Below are positions 7,894 through 16,828 of a DNA stretch of 39,072 nucleotides, in pieces. Below the pieces are notes generated by a model that saw only the letters and a program-made list of their open reading frames with translations, was not told the origin of the DNA and searched no databases. The number at the start of each line of letters is the position of its first letter. The stretch's first letter is position 1. The position numbers were made by a program, and so were the translations under genes. The stretch is from Betaproteobacteria bacterium RIFCSPLOWO2_02_FULL_63_19 (GTDB taxonomy: Bacteria > Pseudomonadota > Gammaproteobacteria > Burkholderiales > SG8-39), in assembly GCA_001770415.1 (NCBI GenBank), contig MEQX01000014.1, positions 28,435 through 67,506 on the forward strand. The letters run 5' to 3'.

Positions 7894-9810
7894 ATGGCCG
7901 AGGGTAGATTGGCATCGATGGTGCGGAACGGCGCGGCGGTGCTGGTGAAAGCCTGCGCGTTTCTGATCACGCTGTCGTGCGTCCTGTGGAATCTCGATCT
8001 GCCCACGCGGCTGCGCATCGCGGTGCTGACCGAACAGTACCTGTCGCTGGTGCTGGGCATGTCGATTTGCATCGTGTTTCTGAACCTGTCCTGGAGACGC
8101 CAGCGCGATGGCGGGATCAGCGTGCTCGATCTCGGCTGCGCGCTGCTGGGGCTGAGCACGCTGGGCTATGCGGCGTTTGCCTATGCCGGGTTGCTCAACG
8201 AAATAGCGTTTCGCCCGCCCGTTCTGACCTTCATCGGCACGGTGGTCACGCTGCTGGTGCTCGAAGGGGTACGGCGCAGCTCGGGCTGGTCGCTGTTCAT
8301 GATCGTGGCGGTGTTCATCGCCTACGCGCTGATGGCGCACCTGGTGCCCGGGCCTCTGGTGGGACGCAACCTCAGCCTGGTGCAACTGGTCCAGTACGTC
8401 GGTTTCGATCCGAGCGCCGTATTCGGTACACCGCTGAAGGTGGGCGCGGAGATCGTCATATTGTTCGTCTTTTTCGGCACGCTGCTGTTTCTAGCCGGGG
8501 GCGGGGAGTTCTTCACCGACCTGTCGCTGGCGGCTACCGGACGCACGCGCGGGGGTGCGGCGAAGATTGCCGTGGTGGCTTCTGCACTGTTCGGTTCCAT
8601 CTCGGGCAGCGCGGTCTCCAACGTCGTCACCACCGGGGTGATCTCGATTCCACTGATGCGACGCGGGGGCTACACGGCAGTCGATGCAGGAGCGATCGAG
8701 TCGGTCGCCTCGACCGGGGGTCAGCTTGCCCCGCCGATCATGGGGGCGGCGGCGTTCCTCATGGCGGAATTTCTGGACATTCCCTACATGGCGGTGGCCG
8801 CCGCGGCGATCGTGCCGGCAGCGTTGTATTACTTCAGCGTTTTCGTGCAGGTCGACCTGATGGCCGCGCGCGATCGGATCGCGGTGGTCGATCAGGATAT
8901 TCCGCGGCTCACGCACGTGCTCTGGCGAGGCTGGCACCTCCTGATCCCCTTTGTGCTGCTGCTCTATGCGCTGTTTGGCATGAATTCCGAACCCGAGGAC
9001 GCGGCTCTGATGTCGGCCGTATCGATCGTCGTGGTGGGTTTTCTGCGTCCCTACGGAGGACATCGGCTGACGCTGGGCAAGCTGCGCGATGCGTTCATCG
9101 ACACCGGCACCTCGATGGTGGAGCTGGTGTTGATCGTCGCAGCGGCCGGATTCGTGATCGGCATTCTCAATATCACGGGGCTCGGCTTTGCGCTGACACT
9201 GCTGCTGGTCGATATCGTAGGGGGCAACCTGGTGCCGATCCTGCTGTTGTCGGCAGGGATCTGCATCGTGCTCGGCATGGGCATGCCGACCTCCGGGGTC
9301 TATGTGCTGCTGGCGGCGTTGGTGGGTCCGGCGATTGTTTCGGCAGGCGTCGATCCGATCGCTGCACACCTGTTCCTGCTCTACTTCGGGATGATGTCGA
9401 TGATCACGCCGCCGATTGCGCTGGCGGCGTTCGCCGCGGCGGCGATTTCCAAGGCCGACGCGATGGCCACCGGGCTGGCGGCGGTTCGCATCGGCTGGGC
9501 GAGCTTCGTGATTCCGTTCATTTTTGTGGGCACGCCGGCGCTGCTGCTCAAGGGTACGCCGGCGGACATGATCGCGGACCTCGTCGAGGCGATGATCGGC
9601 ATCTTCGCGATGTCGGTGGCGGTCGTCGGATTCTTCGACCGAAAGCTGGGCATGCTGGCGCGCGTGGGGCTGGCTGCGCTTGGGGCGGCGACCCTGCCGC
9701 TGGCCCTGGCGCATCCTGCTTGGGGCACGGTCAATCTGGTCTGCGCGGCGACGGTGGCGGCACTGCTGGGCTACCGGCTGCTGGTGGGGCGTGCACCGGT
9801 TTCGGCATGA
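7894..9810 (+). CDS. TRAP transporter, fused small (DctQ) and large (DctM) permease, TAXI type
   Basis: A 638-residue integral membrane protein with many hydrophobic helices. The N-terminal ~170 residues correspond to the four-helix DctQ part and the rest to the DctM part, which has the conserved GSISGSAVSNVVTTG, APPIMGAAAFLMAE and GMGMPTSGVYVLLA stretches. This fused form is the standard partner of TAXI-family binding proteins, and exactly such a gene follows 48 bases downstream. The complex imports organic acids by sodium or proton symport without ATP. The start at 7894 is 33 bases after the dienelactone hydrolase stop; a second in-frame ATG lies at 7918. Substrate cannot be read from the sequence; an aromatic or dicarboxylic acid would suit the neighbours. 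Confidence 0.93.
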   Translation: MAEGRLASMVRNGAAVLVKACAFLITLSCVLWNLDLPTRLRIAVLTEQYLSLVLGMSICIVFLNLSWRRQRDGGISVLDLGCALLGLSTLGYAAFAYAGLLNEIAFRPPVLTFIGTVVTLLVLEGVRRSSGWSLFMIVAVFIAYALMAHLVPGPLVGRNLSLVQLVQYVGFDPSAVFGTPLKVGAEIVILFVFFGTLLFLAGGGEFFTDLSLAATGRTRGGAAKIAVVASALFGSISGSAVSNVVTTGVISIPLMRRGGYTAVDAGAIESVASTGGQLAPPIMGAAAFLMAEFLDIPYMAVAAAAIVPAALYYFSVFVQVDLMAARDRIAVVDQDIPRLTHVLWRGWHLLIPFVLLLYALFGMNSEPEDAALMSAVSIVVVGFLRPYGGHRLTLGKLRDAFIDTGTSMVELVLIVAAAGFVIGILNITGLGFALTLLLVDIVGGNLVPILLLSAGICIVLGMGMPTSGVYVLLAALVGPAIVSAGVDPIAAHLFLLYFGMMSMITPPIALAAFAAAAISKADAMATGLAAVRIGWASFVIPFIFVGTPALLLKGTPADMIADLVEAMIGIFAMSVAVVGFFDRKLGMLARVGLAALGAATLPLALAHPAWGTVNLVCAATVAALLGYRLLVGRAPVSA

Positions 9811-9858
9811 GTTGCAGTAGCAGCGCGAATTTCCTTCAACACAACGGGAGTACAAATC

Positions 9859-10851
9859 ATGAGAACACGCATCACACGAACACTGGGTGCACTGGCCCTG
9901 TGCGGGGGACTGACAAGCGCGCCGGTGGCGCTGGCGCAGGTGGTGGGCATCGCCACCGACCAGCAGGGCAGCCTGGGGTACAACACCGGCCAGGCGGTGG
10001 CCAAGATCGCCAACCAGAAGGCCAAGATCGTGGCGCGCATCCAGCCGATGTCGGGCACCGCGGCTTATATACCGCTGATCGATCGCAACGAGGTGCAGTT
10101 TGGATTCTGCAACCTGGTGGAGGCCGAGTACGCGCTGACGGGGACCGGGAACTTCGAGGGCAAGAAGAATTCGAATCTGCGCATGGTCGGAGTCATGTTC
10201 CCGCTGACCACCGGACTGATGGTGGCGGCCGATTCGGGCATCAAGAGCATCAAGGATCTTTACGCCAAGCGCGGCAGCCTGCGCATCGCCTCCGAATACA
10301 CGGCCTCGACCATCATCAAGTACTACATTGCCGGGGCGCTTGCCAACGGCGGCATGAAGTACGAGGACTTCAAACAGGTGCCCGTCTCGGGCTTCGTCAA
10401 GGGCATGGCTGCGCTGGGCGACGGACTGGTCGACGTGACGCTGATCAGCCTGAATTCGGCCGGGGGCAAGAAGGTGAACGCGCAGCTGCGCTCGCGCGGG
10501 GGCATTCAGTATGTCTCGCTGGACGATTCGCCGCAGGGCCAGAAGCTGTTCAAGGACTTTCTGCCGGCGGCCAACATCGTGCACATGAAGGCCAACCCGA
10601 ACATTCCCGGGCTGAAGGAAGCGGCCAATATCATCCAGATTCCCTGGGTGATGGTCACCAACAAGGACGCTCCCGAAGAATTGGTCTACGCGATCACCAA
10701 GGCGGTGGTCGAGAACAACAAGGACCTGGGCGATACCTTCGGCGCGTTCAAGCGCTGGAGCGCAAGGAAAATGGTCCCGGCGACCAAGGTCATGTACCAC
10801 CCCGGTGCGCTCAGGTACTACCAGCAGGCCTCGGTGACGGTCGGGAAGTAG
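9859..10851 (+). CDS. TAXI-family TRAP transporter solute-binding protein
   Basis: The 330-residue product begins with a signal peptide (RTLGALALCGGLTSAPVALAQ) and continues with the TAXI binding-protein pattern, including GIATDQQGSLGYNTGQAVAKI near the mature N-terminus, the region that gives the family its name, and QPMSGTAAYIPLI. It is the periplasmic receptor for the fused TRAP permease immediately upstream, almost certainly co-transcribed with it. The ligand is unknown; characterised TAXI proteins bind carboxylates. Length and domain order are normal and no defects are visible. Confidence 0.92.
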   Translation: MRTRITRTLGALALCGGLTSAPVALAQVVGIATDQQGSLGYNTGQAVAKIANQKAKIVARIQPMSGTAAYIPLIDRNEVQFGFCNLVEAEYALTGTGNFEGKKNSNLRMVGVMFPLTTGLMVAADSGIKSIKDLYAKRGSLRIASEYTASTIIKYYIAGALANGGMKYEDFKQVPVSGFVKGMAALGDGLVDVTLISLNSAGGKKVNAQLRSRGGIQYVSLDDSPQGQKLFKDFLPAANIVHMKANPNIPGLKEAANIIQIPWVMVTNKDAPEELVYAITKAVVENNKDLGDTFGAFKRWSARKMVPATKVMYHPGALRYYQQASVTVGK

Positions 10852-10972
10852 CTGCGCCTAGGGATCAAGCACGTTCACCGGAGGGCGCGCCGGCCGCCTG
10901 CCGGGTCCGCCGGTATCGGCAACGGCGCGCCGCGCTTGCGGACACATGAACCCGAATCGCCGGCACGGGCGG

Positions 10973-12142
10973 CTATCGCGTGCCGGCGCGCTTGCGCAAA
11001 TGCGCGAGCAGCGCGAGGCCCGAGCAGCTCACAGCGATCGCGCAAACAGGCAGCCACCCGGCATGAGCGAGGGCGGTGCTGGCGAGCAGTGCGCCGGCCG
11101 CGTTTCCGCCCCACACGCTCGCCGCATAGACGGTGTTGAAACGGCTGCGTGCGTCGCTGGCGAGCGTGTTGACGTGCACTTGATTCGCGACCATGGTGAT
11201 GCGTATGCCAACGTCGAGCACCACCGCCCCCGCGATGACGGCGCCGATCCACAGCCCCGCAAAACCCAGTACGACAAACGAGACCAGCACCAGGATGGCG
11301 CCCCCGGTCACCACCGGCCCGACGCCGCGACGGTCCGACCAGCGCCCCGCAGCGCTCGCGACGATAATGCCTGCTGCGCCAGGGATTCCCATCAGACCGG
11401 CCTCGCTGGGTCCGAGGTGGTGAAACAGCGCCAGCATCGGCGCGATGGTGGCCCAGAAGGCGCCATAGCTGATACCGAGCAGGAACTGGGTGCCCGAGAC
11501 GCGGCGCAGTTTCTCGTGCCTGCGCAGAAGCTGCGCCATCGACCCGATCAGCGCCAGATAGTCGATCGGCGATCCTCCCCGCATCGCGGGCAGGCGCTTG
11601 GCGAGCGCGGGGAACAGGACCAGCATCATCAGCGCGGCGATGACGAACATCCAGCGCCATCCGAGGTGTGCGGCGACGAATCCGCCGGCCATGCGGGCGA
11701 ACAGAATGCCCAAGAACACCGCGGTCAGCGCGGAGCCGAGCTCGCGCCCGCGTTCGCTCGGGCGCGCCAGCTCCGCGACGATGGCGACGAAGCTCGCGCC
11801 GATCGAACTGCAGGCGCCCGCGACGAAGCTCGCGGCCGCCAGAATGGACAGCGTCGGCGCAGCCGCCATCGCCAGCAGCACCGGAACGAGCACCGCGATC
11901 TGTGCCAGGACCAGCGTGCGCTTGTCCAGCCGGTCGCCGAGCGGCACGACGAATACGAGTCCCGCCAGGAATCCACCGAAGGTGAGCGTTGCCACCCAGC
12001 CCACTGCCGCGGTGTCCGCGCCAAAGTCGGCGCCGATCGCGCTCAGCATAGGGGTCTGGAAGTGGATGACCCCGGCGCCGGCAAACAGCGACACGGCCAT
12101 CAACGTCATCAGGCCTCGGTCGGTCGCCTTTTCTGTGTTCAT
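10973..12142 (-). CDS. MFS transporter
   Basis: About 389 residues with the alternating hydrophobic segments of a 12-helix major facilitator. The family loop motif after helix 2 reads PLGDRLDKRTLV (a GDRxxRR variant), and WGGNAAGALLAS lies towards the C-terminus. I chose the ATG at 12142 (MNTEKATDRGL) because translation from upstream in-frame starts would add a charged, non-homologous leader. The gene points toward the TAXI gene (convergent) and away from the CitE-like gene (divergent). Closest general type is the YceJ/YdhP-like arabinose-efflux group, but I cannot assign a substrate. Confidence 0.88.
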   Translation of the reverse strand: MNTEKATDRGLMTLMAVSLFAGAGVIHFQTPMLSAIGADFGADTAAVGWVATLTFGGFLAGLVFVVPLGDRLDKRTLVLAQIAVLVPVLLAMAAAPTLSILAAASFVAGACSSIGASFVAIVAELARPSERGRELGSALTAVFLGILFARMAGGFVAAHLGWRWMFVIAALMMLVLFPALAKRLPAMRGGSPIDYLALIGSMAQLLRRHEKLRRVSGTQFLLGISYGAFWATIAPMLALFHHLGPSEAGLMGIPGAAGIIVASAAGRWSDRRGVGPVVTGGAILVLVSFVVLGFAGLWIGAVIAGAVVLDVGIRITMVANQVHVNTLASDARSRFNTVYAASVWGGNAAGALLASTALAHAGWLPVCAIAVSCSGLALLAHLRKRAGTR

Positions 12143-12315
12143 AGGTTCGAGGATGCCATAGCTATCGCAGTGCCGGTGCGGCATGTCCGCGGCGTTCGGG
12201 GCAGTTTCCCAGCGCCGCGGCCGGCGTATGATTGCCAGGTGCCTGGGCGGGCGCCGCCGGCAATCCTGGCGAATGGCGATCTTGTATACGCCCGGCAAAT
12301 GCGGGGAATGCAGGA

Positions 12316-13239
12316 ATGAGACCTGGTCGCGAATTGCCCGTGTGGCGCTCGATGCTCTATGTACCTGTTAACGTCGATCGCTTCGTGGATCGGGCGCACA
12401 CGCGCGGCGCCGATTGCATCCAGCTCGATCTGGAGGACAGCATCCCGCAGGCCGAGAAGGAAAAGGCGCGCAGCCTCGTTCGTTCGGCTGCCGCCAAGGT
12501 ACGCCGCGGAGGCGCCGACGTTCTCGTGCGGATCAACCGGCCGTTGTCGCTCGCGGTGCGCGACCTCGAAGCGTCTGTTTGTTCCGAGGTGGACGGGCTT
12601 GCGATCGCAAAGGTGGACGGGCCCTCGCACGTGAGGCTTCTCGACGAGATGGTCACAGATCTGGAGCGCGAAGCCGGGCTCGATGCGGGCCGCACCAGGT
12701 TCGTCCTGATGATCGAGACGCCGCAGGCTTACCTCGACATGCGAGCGATCGCACAGGCGAGTCCGCGCGTCGCGGGCATGACGATCGGTGATGAGGATTT
12801 TGCGCTGGAATGCGGCATGCAGGCCGATGGCGAGGCGCTGCTGCAGGCCAAGCAGCAGATGATTGTCACCGCCCGCGCGGCGGGCGTGATGCCATTGGGC
12901 TTCATCGACAGCATCGCGGATCTTTCCGATGCGGAAGCGTTCCGCGCCATGGCCCGTCGCTCACGCCGGCTCGGGTTCGATGGAGCGAGCTGCGTCCATC
13001 CGGCGCAGGTCCAGATTGTCAACGAGGAATACACGCCGGATGTCGACGCGCTGACCTTTGCCCGACGCGTCGTCGAGGGTCACCGCGAAGCTGGAATGAT
13101 CGGGCGCGGAGCGTTTCGAATCGACGGCAAGATGATCGACCTGCCGGTCGTGGCACGCGCGCAGCGCCTGCTTGCGCGTTTCGAGGCGATTCAGGAACGC
13201 GAGCGGCGGACCCGGGCTGCGATGACCGCGGTGGGGTGA
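12316..13239 (+). CDS. HpcH/HpaI aldolase / citrate lyase beta-like (CitE-like) protein
   Basis: A TIM-barrel CoA-ester lyase family member of about 307 residues. Recognisable elements are RSMLYVPVN at the N-terminus, the LDLEDSIPQAEK metal/phosphate segment (about residues 40-52), MIETPQAYLDM with the metal-binding Glu, the IGDEDFALECG segment, and GASCVHPAQVQIVNEEYTP, which is diagnostic of CitE-like proteins. These cleave citryl-, citramalyl- or malyl-CoA type substrates in a Mg-dependent retro-Claisen/aldol reaction, or act as malyl-CoA thioesterases. The ATG at 12316 is chosen because upstream starts add an unrelated stretch. It is divergent from the MFS gene. Which (3S)-hydroxyacyl-CoA it uses is not visible. 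Confidence 0.87.
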   Translation: MRPGRELPVWRSMLYVPVNVDRFVDRAHTRGADCIQLDLEDSIPQAEKEKARSLVRSAAAKVRRGGADVLVRINRPLSLAVRDLEASVCSEVDGLAIAKVDGPSHVRLLDEMVTDLEREAGLDAGRTRFVLMIETPQAYLDMRAIAQASPRVAGMTIGDEDFALECGMQADGEALLQAKQQMIVTARAAGVMPLGFIDSIADLSDAEAFRAMARRSRRLGFDGASCVHPAQVQIVNEEYTPDVDALTFARRVVEGHREAGMIGRGAFRIDGKMIDLPVVARAQRLLARFEAIQERERRTRAAMTAVG

Positions 13240-13342
13240 ACCGCGCCGCGGCCGAAGCGCGAAATCGAATCGGGCGACCGGCCGGCCGCGCGCGAGGCAA
13301 CCTCGGTTGCTGGCCAGATACGATCCGTTTCGGCGCCTGCTG

Positions 13343-13370
13343 TTGCAGCGCGCCAATTGCAAGCTATACT
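13343..13370 (+). promoter_or_regulatory. Putative sigma70 promoter for the sulfhydrylase gene
   Basis: TTGCAG at 13343-13348 and TATACT at 13365-13370 are separated by 16 bases, about 38 bases before the chosen start codon. Both hexamers are close to consensus. No riboswitch-like structure is evident in the short leader. Confidence 0.5.
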
Positions 13371-13407
13371 CGTCCCCCCCGCGACCGAAATCCGGAGCCA
13401 AATTGAT

Positions 13408-14679
13408 ATGAGAATCGAAACCCTGGCAGTACATGCCGGCTATGCGCCTGAGCCCACCACCAAGTCCGTTGCAGTGCCGATTTACCAGACCACGTCGTAC
13501 GCCTTCGACGATACGCAGCACGGCGCGGATCTGTTCGACCTGAAGGTGCAGGGCAACATCTACACGCGGATCATGAATCCCACCCAGGACGTGCTCGAAA
13601 AGCGCGTCGCCGAGATGGAAGGCGGCGTCGCCGGTCTGGCGCTGGCGTCGGGGCAAGCTGCGATCACATATTCGATCCTGACCATCGCCGAGGCGGGCGA
13701 CAACATCGTGTCGGCGAGCACGCTCTACGGGGGCACCTACAACCTGTTCGCGCACACGTTGCCGCAGTTCGGCATCGAGACGCGGTTCGCCGATTATCGC
13801 GAGCCGGACGCATTCGAGAAGCTGATCGATGGCAAGACCAAGGCGCTGTTCGTCGAGTCGATCGGCAATCCGCTGGGTAACATCACCGACTTCGAGAAGA
13901 TCGCCGCCATCGCACACGACCACGGCGTTCCGCTGATCGTCGACAACACCGTGCCGACGCCCTATCTGCTGCGTCCTTTCGAGCACGGCGCCGACATCGT
14001 CGTGCATTCGCTGACCAAATATCTGGGCGGTCACGGCAATTCCATCGGCGGCATCATCGTCGATTCCGGCAAGTTTCCGTGGGCGGAGCACAAGAAGAAG
14101 TACCGCCGGCTGAACGAGCCCGATGTCTCGTATCACGGCGTGGTGTACACCGAGGCGCTCGGTCCCGCGGCATACATCGGCCGCGCCCGCGTGGTTCCGC
14201 TGCGCAACACCGGTGCGGCGATTTCCCCCTTCAATGCTTTCCTAATCCTGCAGGGCATCGAGACGCTGCCGGTGCGCATGGACCGCATCACGGAGAACAC
14301 GCTCGCGGTGGCCAAGTTCCTCAAGGGGCACAAGAAGGTGACGTGGGTGAATTACTCCGGCCTGCCGGATCACAAGGACCACGCGCTCGCCCAGAAATAT
14401 ATGGGTGGACGACCATCCGGGATTCTCACCTTCGGCGTGCAGGGGGGAATGGCAGGCGGAACGCGTTTCCAGGATGCGCTCAAGCTGTTTACTCGCCTTG
14501 TGAACATCGGCGATTCCAAGTCGCTCGCGTGCCATCCTGCCTCGACGACGCACCGGCAGCTGTCGGTGGACGAACTGGAGAAGGCCGGCGTCACCGAAGA
14601 TACCGTGAGACTGTCCATCGGCATCGAGCACATCGAGGATCTGAAGGAGGATCTCGATCAGGCGCTGAAAGTCGTTTGA
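13408..14679 (+). CDS. metY: O-acetylhomoserine sulfhydrylase / aminocarboxypropyltransferase
   Basis: A PLP-dependent Cys/Met metabolism enzyme of 423 residues, the normal length for the longer sulfhydrylase (MetY) branch. Seen in the sequence: TLAVHAGYAPEPTTKSVAVPIYQTTSY at the N-terminus, NIYTRIMNPT, the SGQAAITYSIL turn, the VDNTVPTPYLLRP Asp region that contacts the PLP ring nitrogen, and HSLTKYLGGHGN with the Schiff-base lysine. It converts O-acetyl-L-homoserine plus sulfide to homocysteine, the direct-sulfhydrylation step of methionine synthesis. The start at 13408 (MRIETLAVHAG) fits homologues and has a CGGAG ribosome site. It has its own promoter and does not look linked to the Bam genes. 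Confidence 0.93.
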   Translation: MRIETLAVHAGYAPEPTTKSVAVPIYQTTSYAFDDTQHGADLFDLKVQGNIYTRIMNPTQDVLEKRVAEMEGGVAGLALASGQAAITYSILTIAEAGDNIVSASTLYGGTYNLFAHTLPQFGIETRFADYREPDAFEKLIDGKTKALFVESIGNPLGNITDFEKIAAIAHDHGVPLIVDNTVPTPYLLRPFEHGADIVVHSLTKYLGGHGNSIGGIIVDSGKFPWAEHKKKYRRLNEPDVSYHGVVYTEALGPAAYIGRARVVPLRNTGAAISPFNAFLILQGIETLPVRMDRITENTLAVAKFLKGHKKVTWVNYSGLPDHKDHALAQKYMGGRPSGILTFGVQGGMAGGTRFQDALKLFTRLVNIGDSKSLACHPASTTHRQLSVDELEKAGVTEDTVRLSIGIEHIEDLKEDLDQALKVV

Positions 14680-14772
14680 GACGGGTGCTCCGATCCGGCG
14701 TCGCAAGCCGAAGCAAACGCGGTCGACGCGCGAGATCGGCCGTGTCAATGACTGAGTGAAAGGCTCACGCCG

Positions 14773-15618
14773 ATGCCGGTAGCCAATGTCCGCGGTATCA
14801 AAATCAGCCATGAGGTGTTCGGGGACAGCGGGCCGTGGCTCGCGCTGATGCCGGGCGGGCGGCGCGGTTACGGGGAGTTCGTCCCGCTGGCGCGCAAGAT
14901 TGCGGCACGGGGATTTCACGTGCTGCTGCACGACCGCCGCAACACGGGCGCTTCGGAAATTCTGATCGAGGGCAGCGAGGGCGAAGAGGAAATCTGGGCC
15001 GACGACTTGTGGCTGCTGCTCGGGCAGCTCGGCGCCGCACCTGCGTTCATCGGCGGCGCGTCTTCCGGTGCGCGCATGTCGATTCTGGTCTATCTGCGTC
15101 ACCCGGAGGCGGTACGGGGCCTGTGCCTGATGCGTGTCACAAGCGGCGAATTCGCGGCCGGCAGGTTGCCCGAAATGTACTACGGACAGTTCATACGCGC
15201 GGCGCGTGAGGGCGGCATGGCCGGCGATTGCGCAACGGAGCAGTACCGGGAACGCATCGCCGCCAATCCTGACAACCGCGAGCGCCTGATGCGCATGGAT
15301 CCGCTGCGATATATCGAGGTGATGTCACACTGGCTGGAGTTGTTTACCCGCGGGCCGATTGCTCCGGTGATGGGCGTTTCGGAGTCGGACCTTCGCTCGA
15401 TCAGAGTTCCGTCCATCGTCATTCCGGGTAACGACAAGACGCATTCCATCGGCGGCGGACGCGCCGCTCAGGCGGCCATTCCCGGCAGCGAATTGTTCGA
15501 ACTGCCTGTCGAAGACCAGGACGTACCGCTGGTGGAATTTTCGGCATGGGCTGAACACGAGCCGGCAATCAGTGCCGCGCTCGCCGATTTCATGAACCGC
15601 GTCGCGGGTCGGCACTGA
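14773..15618 (+). CDS. Alpha/beta hydrolase
   Basis: A 281-residue alpha/beta-hydrolase fold protein. It has the early FGDSGPWLALMPGG oxyanion-hole segment, the DRRNTGAS loop typical of aryl-ester and haloperoxidase-like members, and a nucleophile elbow GASSGAR with Ser97. The likely acid is in VIPGNDKTHS; the catalytic His is less clear, with a candidate in AWAEHEP near the C-terminus. It begins about 94 bases after the sulfhydrylase gene. The name ester or C-C hydrolase would be over-specific; I can only give the fold. Confidence 0.82.
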   Translation: MPVANVRGIKISHEVFGDSGPWLALMPGGRRGYGEFVPLARKIAARGFHVLLHDRRNTGASEILIEGSEGEEEIWADDLWLLLGQLGAAPAFIGGASSGARMSILVYLRHPEAVRGLCLMRVTSGEFAAGRLPEMYYGQFIRAAREGGMAGDCATEQYRERIAANPDNRERLMRMDPLRYIEVMSHWLELFTRGPIAPVMGVSESDLRSIRVPSIVIPGNDKTHSIGGGRAAQAAIPGSELFELPVEDQDVPLVEFSAWAEHEPAISAALADFMNRVAGRH

Positions 15619-15702
15619 ACCGCGCCGGCCCGGATCTGAGGGGTGCGATCGCATGCGCCGCACCGTTATTCGACTGCGCGTGATCCGCAAGCGAGAAGCG
15701 AC

Positions 15703-16593
15703 ATGGCTGATTCGATTCAACGATCCGATTCGATAGACAGTTCGGGTTTTCCCCTCGGATTCAAGGTCGCGCACGGCGGGCAACGCCCGGGCGTCATCGC
15801 CGACAGTGCTTCCAGGGACATCTTCCGCGTCGAGCTTCGCGCGATGGGTGGCCACCAGAAGGAGGCGGTCGTCACCGAAGGCAGCAAAGGATCCAGTTTC
15901 CGGGCCGTCAGCGACGAAGGCCCCGGATTGAACGGCACCGACCTCGCGCCCAATCCGCTTTCCTTCTTTGCGGCCGCATTGCCGGCGGACATCATGAACC
16001 GCTTCATGCAAATCGCCCGCGCCCAGGCCGTTCAGGTGACTGAACTTTCGTCGGAACAGACGACCGTCTATGCGTTCGAGGGCTCATTGATGAAAGGAGA
16101 CGGCAAGGGCTCGGCGCAGAACCCGCGCGTCAAACTCAAGCTGAAGTCGACTGCTCCGTTGGCCAAGCTGCAGGAAATCGCGCGCGCCGCGCTGCTTGCG
16201 TCGCCGCTGGCGGCACTGTGCCGCGTGCCGCTTGAAAACACCTTCGCGCTGTACGCGAACGGCCGACGGCGCACGTTCGCTGCGCTGACGCAATCGCCCG
16301 CGCCCGACGCGACCGACCCGCTCAAGGTATGGAAGGGGGTGCCAACGCCGCTGGACCCGGCGAGCGACGCTCCCGCAATGCTCGCCAAGCTCGGCCCGAT
16401 ACCAACCGAATCGCCGCAGCCGCCGCAGACCGACGCAGCCGGGCGGCGCCTGATACGCATGGCGCGTTCGCCGGCATCTGACGGCGAACGCGGCGCATGC
16501 CGCGCGACGAAGCGCTTGATCCGGCGCAAGCTTCCACGTTCAACGCGCCATCCGAGGTCTACCCCTACTATCAGTAGGGGCAAGGGCCGATGA
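15703..16593 (+). CDS. OsmC-like protein lacking the usual first cysteine, with a basic C-terminal tail
   Basis: Residues 40-210 follow the OsmC/Ohr pattern: SFRAVSDEGPGLNGTDLAPNPLSFFAAALPADIM, then a KLKSTAPLAKLQEIARAAL segment and SPLAALCRVPLENTF. In peroxidatic OsmC/Ohr proteins the helix after APNP contains a Cys, and the second Cys is in a CPV motif. Here the first position region reads AALPADIM with no Cys, and the second has Cys followed by Arg, so a peroxidase role is unlikely. The last ~50 residues are Arg/Pro/Ser-rich and unlike OsmC, and contain a 7-bp perfect hairpin (16562-16580); a late frameshift is possible. The start ATG at 15703 (MADSIQRS) is chosen over 15643 because the extra leader looks non-coding. 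It precedes the Bam operon promoter. Confidence 0.65.
   Translation: MADSIQRSDSIDSSGFPLGFKVAHGGQRPGVIADSASRDIFRVELRAMGGHQKEAVVTEGSKGSSFRAVSDEGPGLNGTDLAPNPLSFFAAALPADIMNRFMQIARAQAVQVTELSSEQTTVYAFEGSLMKGDGKGSAQNPRVKLKLKSTAPLAKLQEIARAALLASPLAALCRVPLENTFALYANGRRRTFAALTQSPAPDATDPLKVWKGVPTPLDPASDAPAMLAKLGPIPTESPQPPQTDAAGRRLIRMARSPASDGERGACRATKRLIRRKLPRSTRHPRSTPTISRGKGR
16562..16580 (+). other. Perfect 7-bp hairpin near the OsmC-like gene end
   Basis: CCCCTAC, loop TATCA, GTAGGGG. It lies just before the stop at 16593 and has no following T-run, so it is a structural element or weak attenuating hairpin rather than a clear terminator. Confidence 0.35.
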
Positions 16594-16683
16594 GAGGCGC
16601 CGCGTTTCTGCGGCAGACACATGCGCAGCAGAGGTCATGCGACGGAAATACCATCTCGCGAGGCCATTGTTTGACTGATGGTG

Positions 16684-16713
16684 TTGACCGCGCGCGAGGC
16701 CTCAATGTATAAG
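16684..16713 (+). promoter_or_regulatory. Putative sigma70 promoter of the bam operon
   Basis: TTGACC (16684-16689) and TATAAG (16708-16713) are spaced by 18 bases. Transcription would start near 16720 and give a leader of about 110 bases before the bamD GTG. It is the best promoter-like pair between the OsmC-like gene and bamD. Confidence 0.55.
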
Positions 16714-16724
16714 ATCGGAACCGT

Positions 16725-16742
16725 ACTGAATGGATATTCAGT
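16725..16742. promoter_or_regulatory. Perfect palindrome just downstream of the bam promoter (candidate operator)
   Basis: ACTGAAT-GGAT-ATTCAGT has two 7-base arms in perfect inverted repeat, centred about 14 bases after the inferred transcription start. Position and symmetry suit a dimeric repressor operator. No regulator gene is adjacent, so the binding protein is unknown. Confidence 0.45.
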
Positions 16743-16828
16743 CAGGCTAAATCCGACTGGAATCGTAGGTCATTTGGAGCGGGATACGCACAAGAAATCT
16801 GCACGGGACGCATGGACCAGGAAAAGGC

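Noticed and set aside
7977..10949. 990-codon open frame on the plus strand across the TRAP genes
   Set aside because: Its translation is an Arg/Gly/His-rich shadow of the TRAP permease and binding-protein genes in another frame.
10946..12319. 457-codon plus-strand frame opposite the MFS gene
   Set aside because: Low-complexity shadow of the minus-strand transporter; the transporter frame has proper hydrophobic periodicity.
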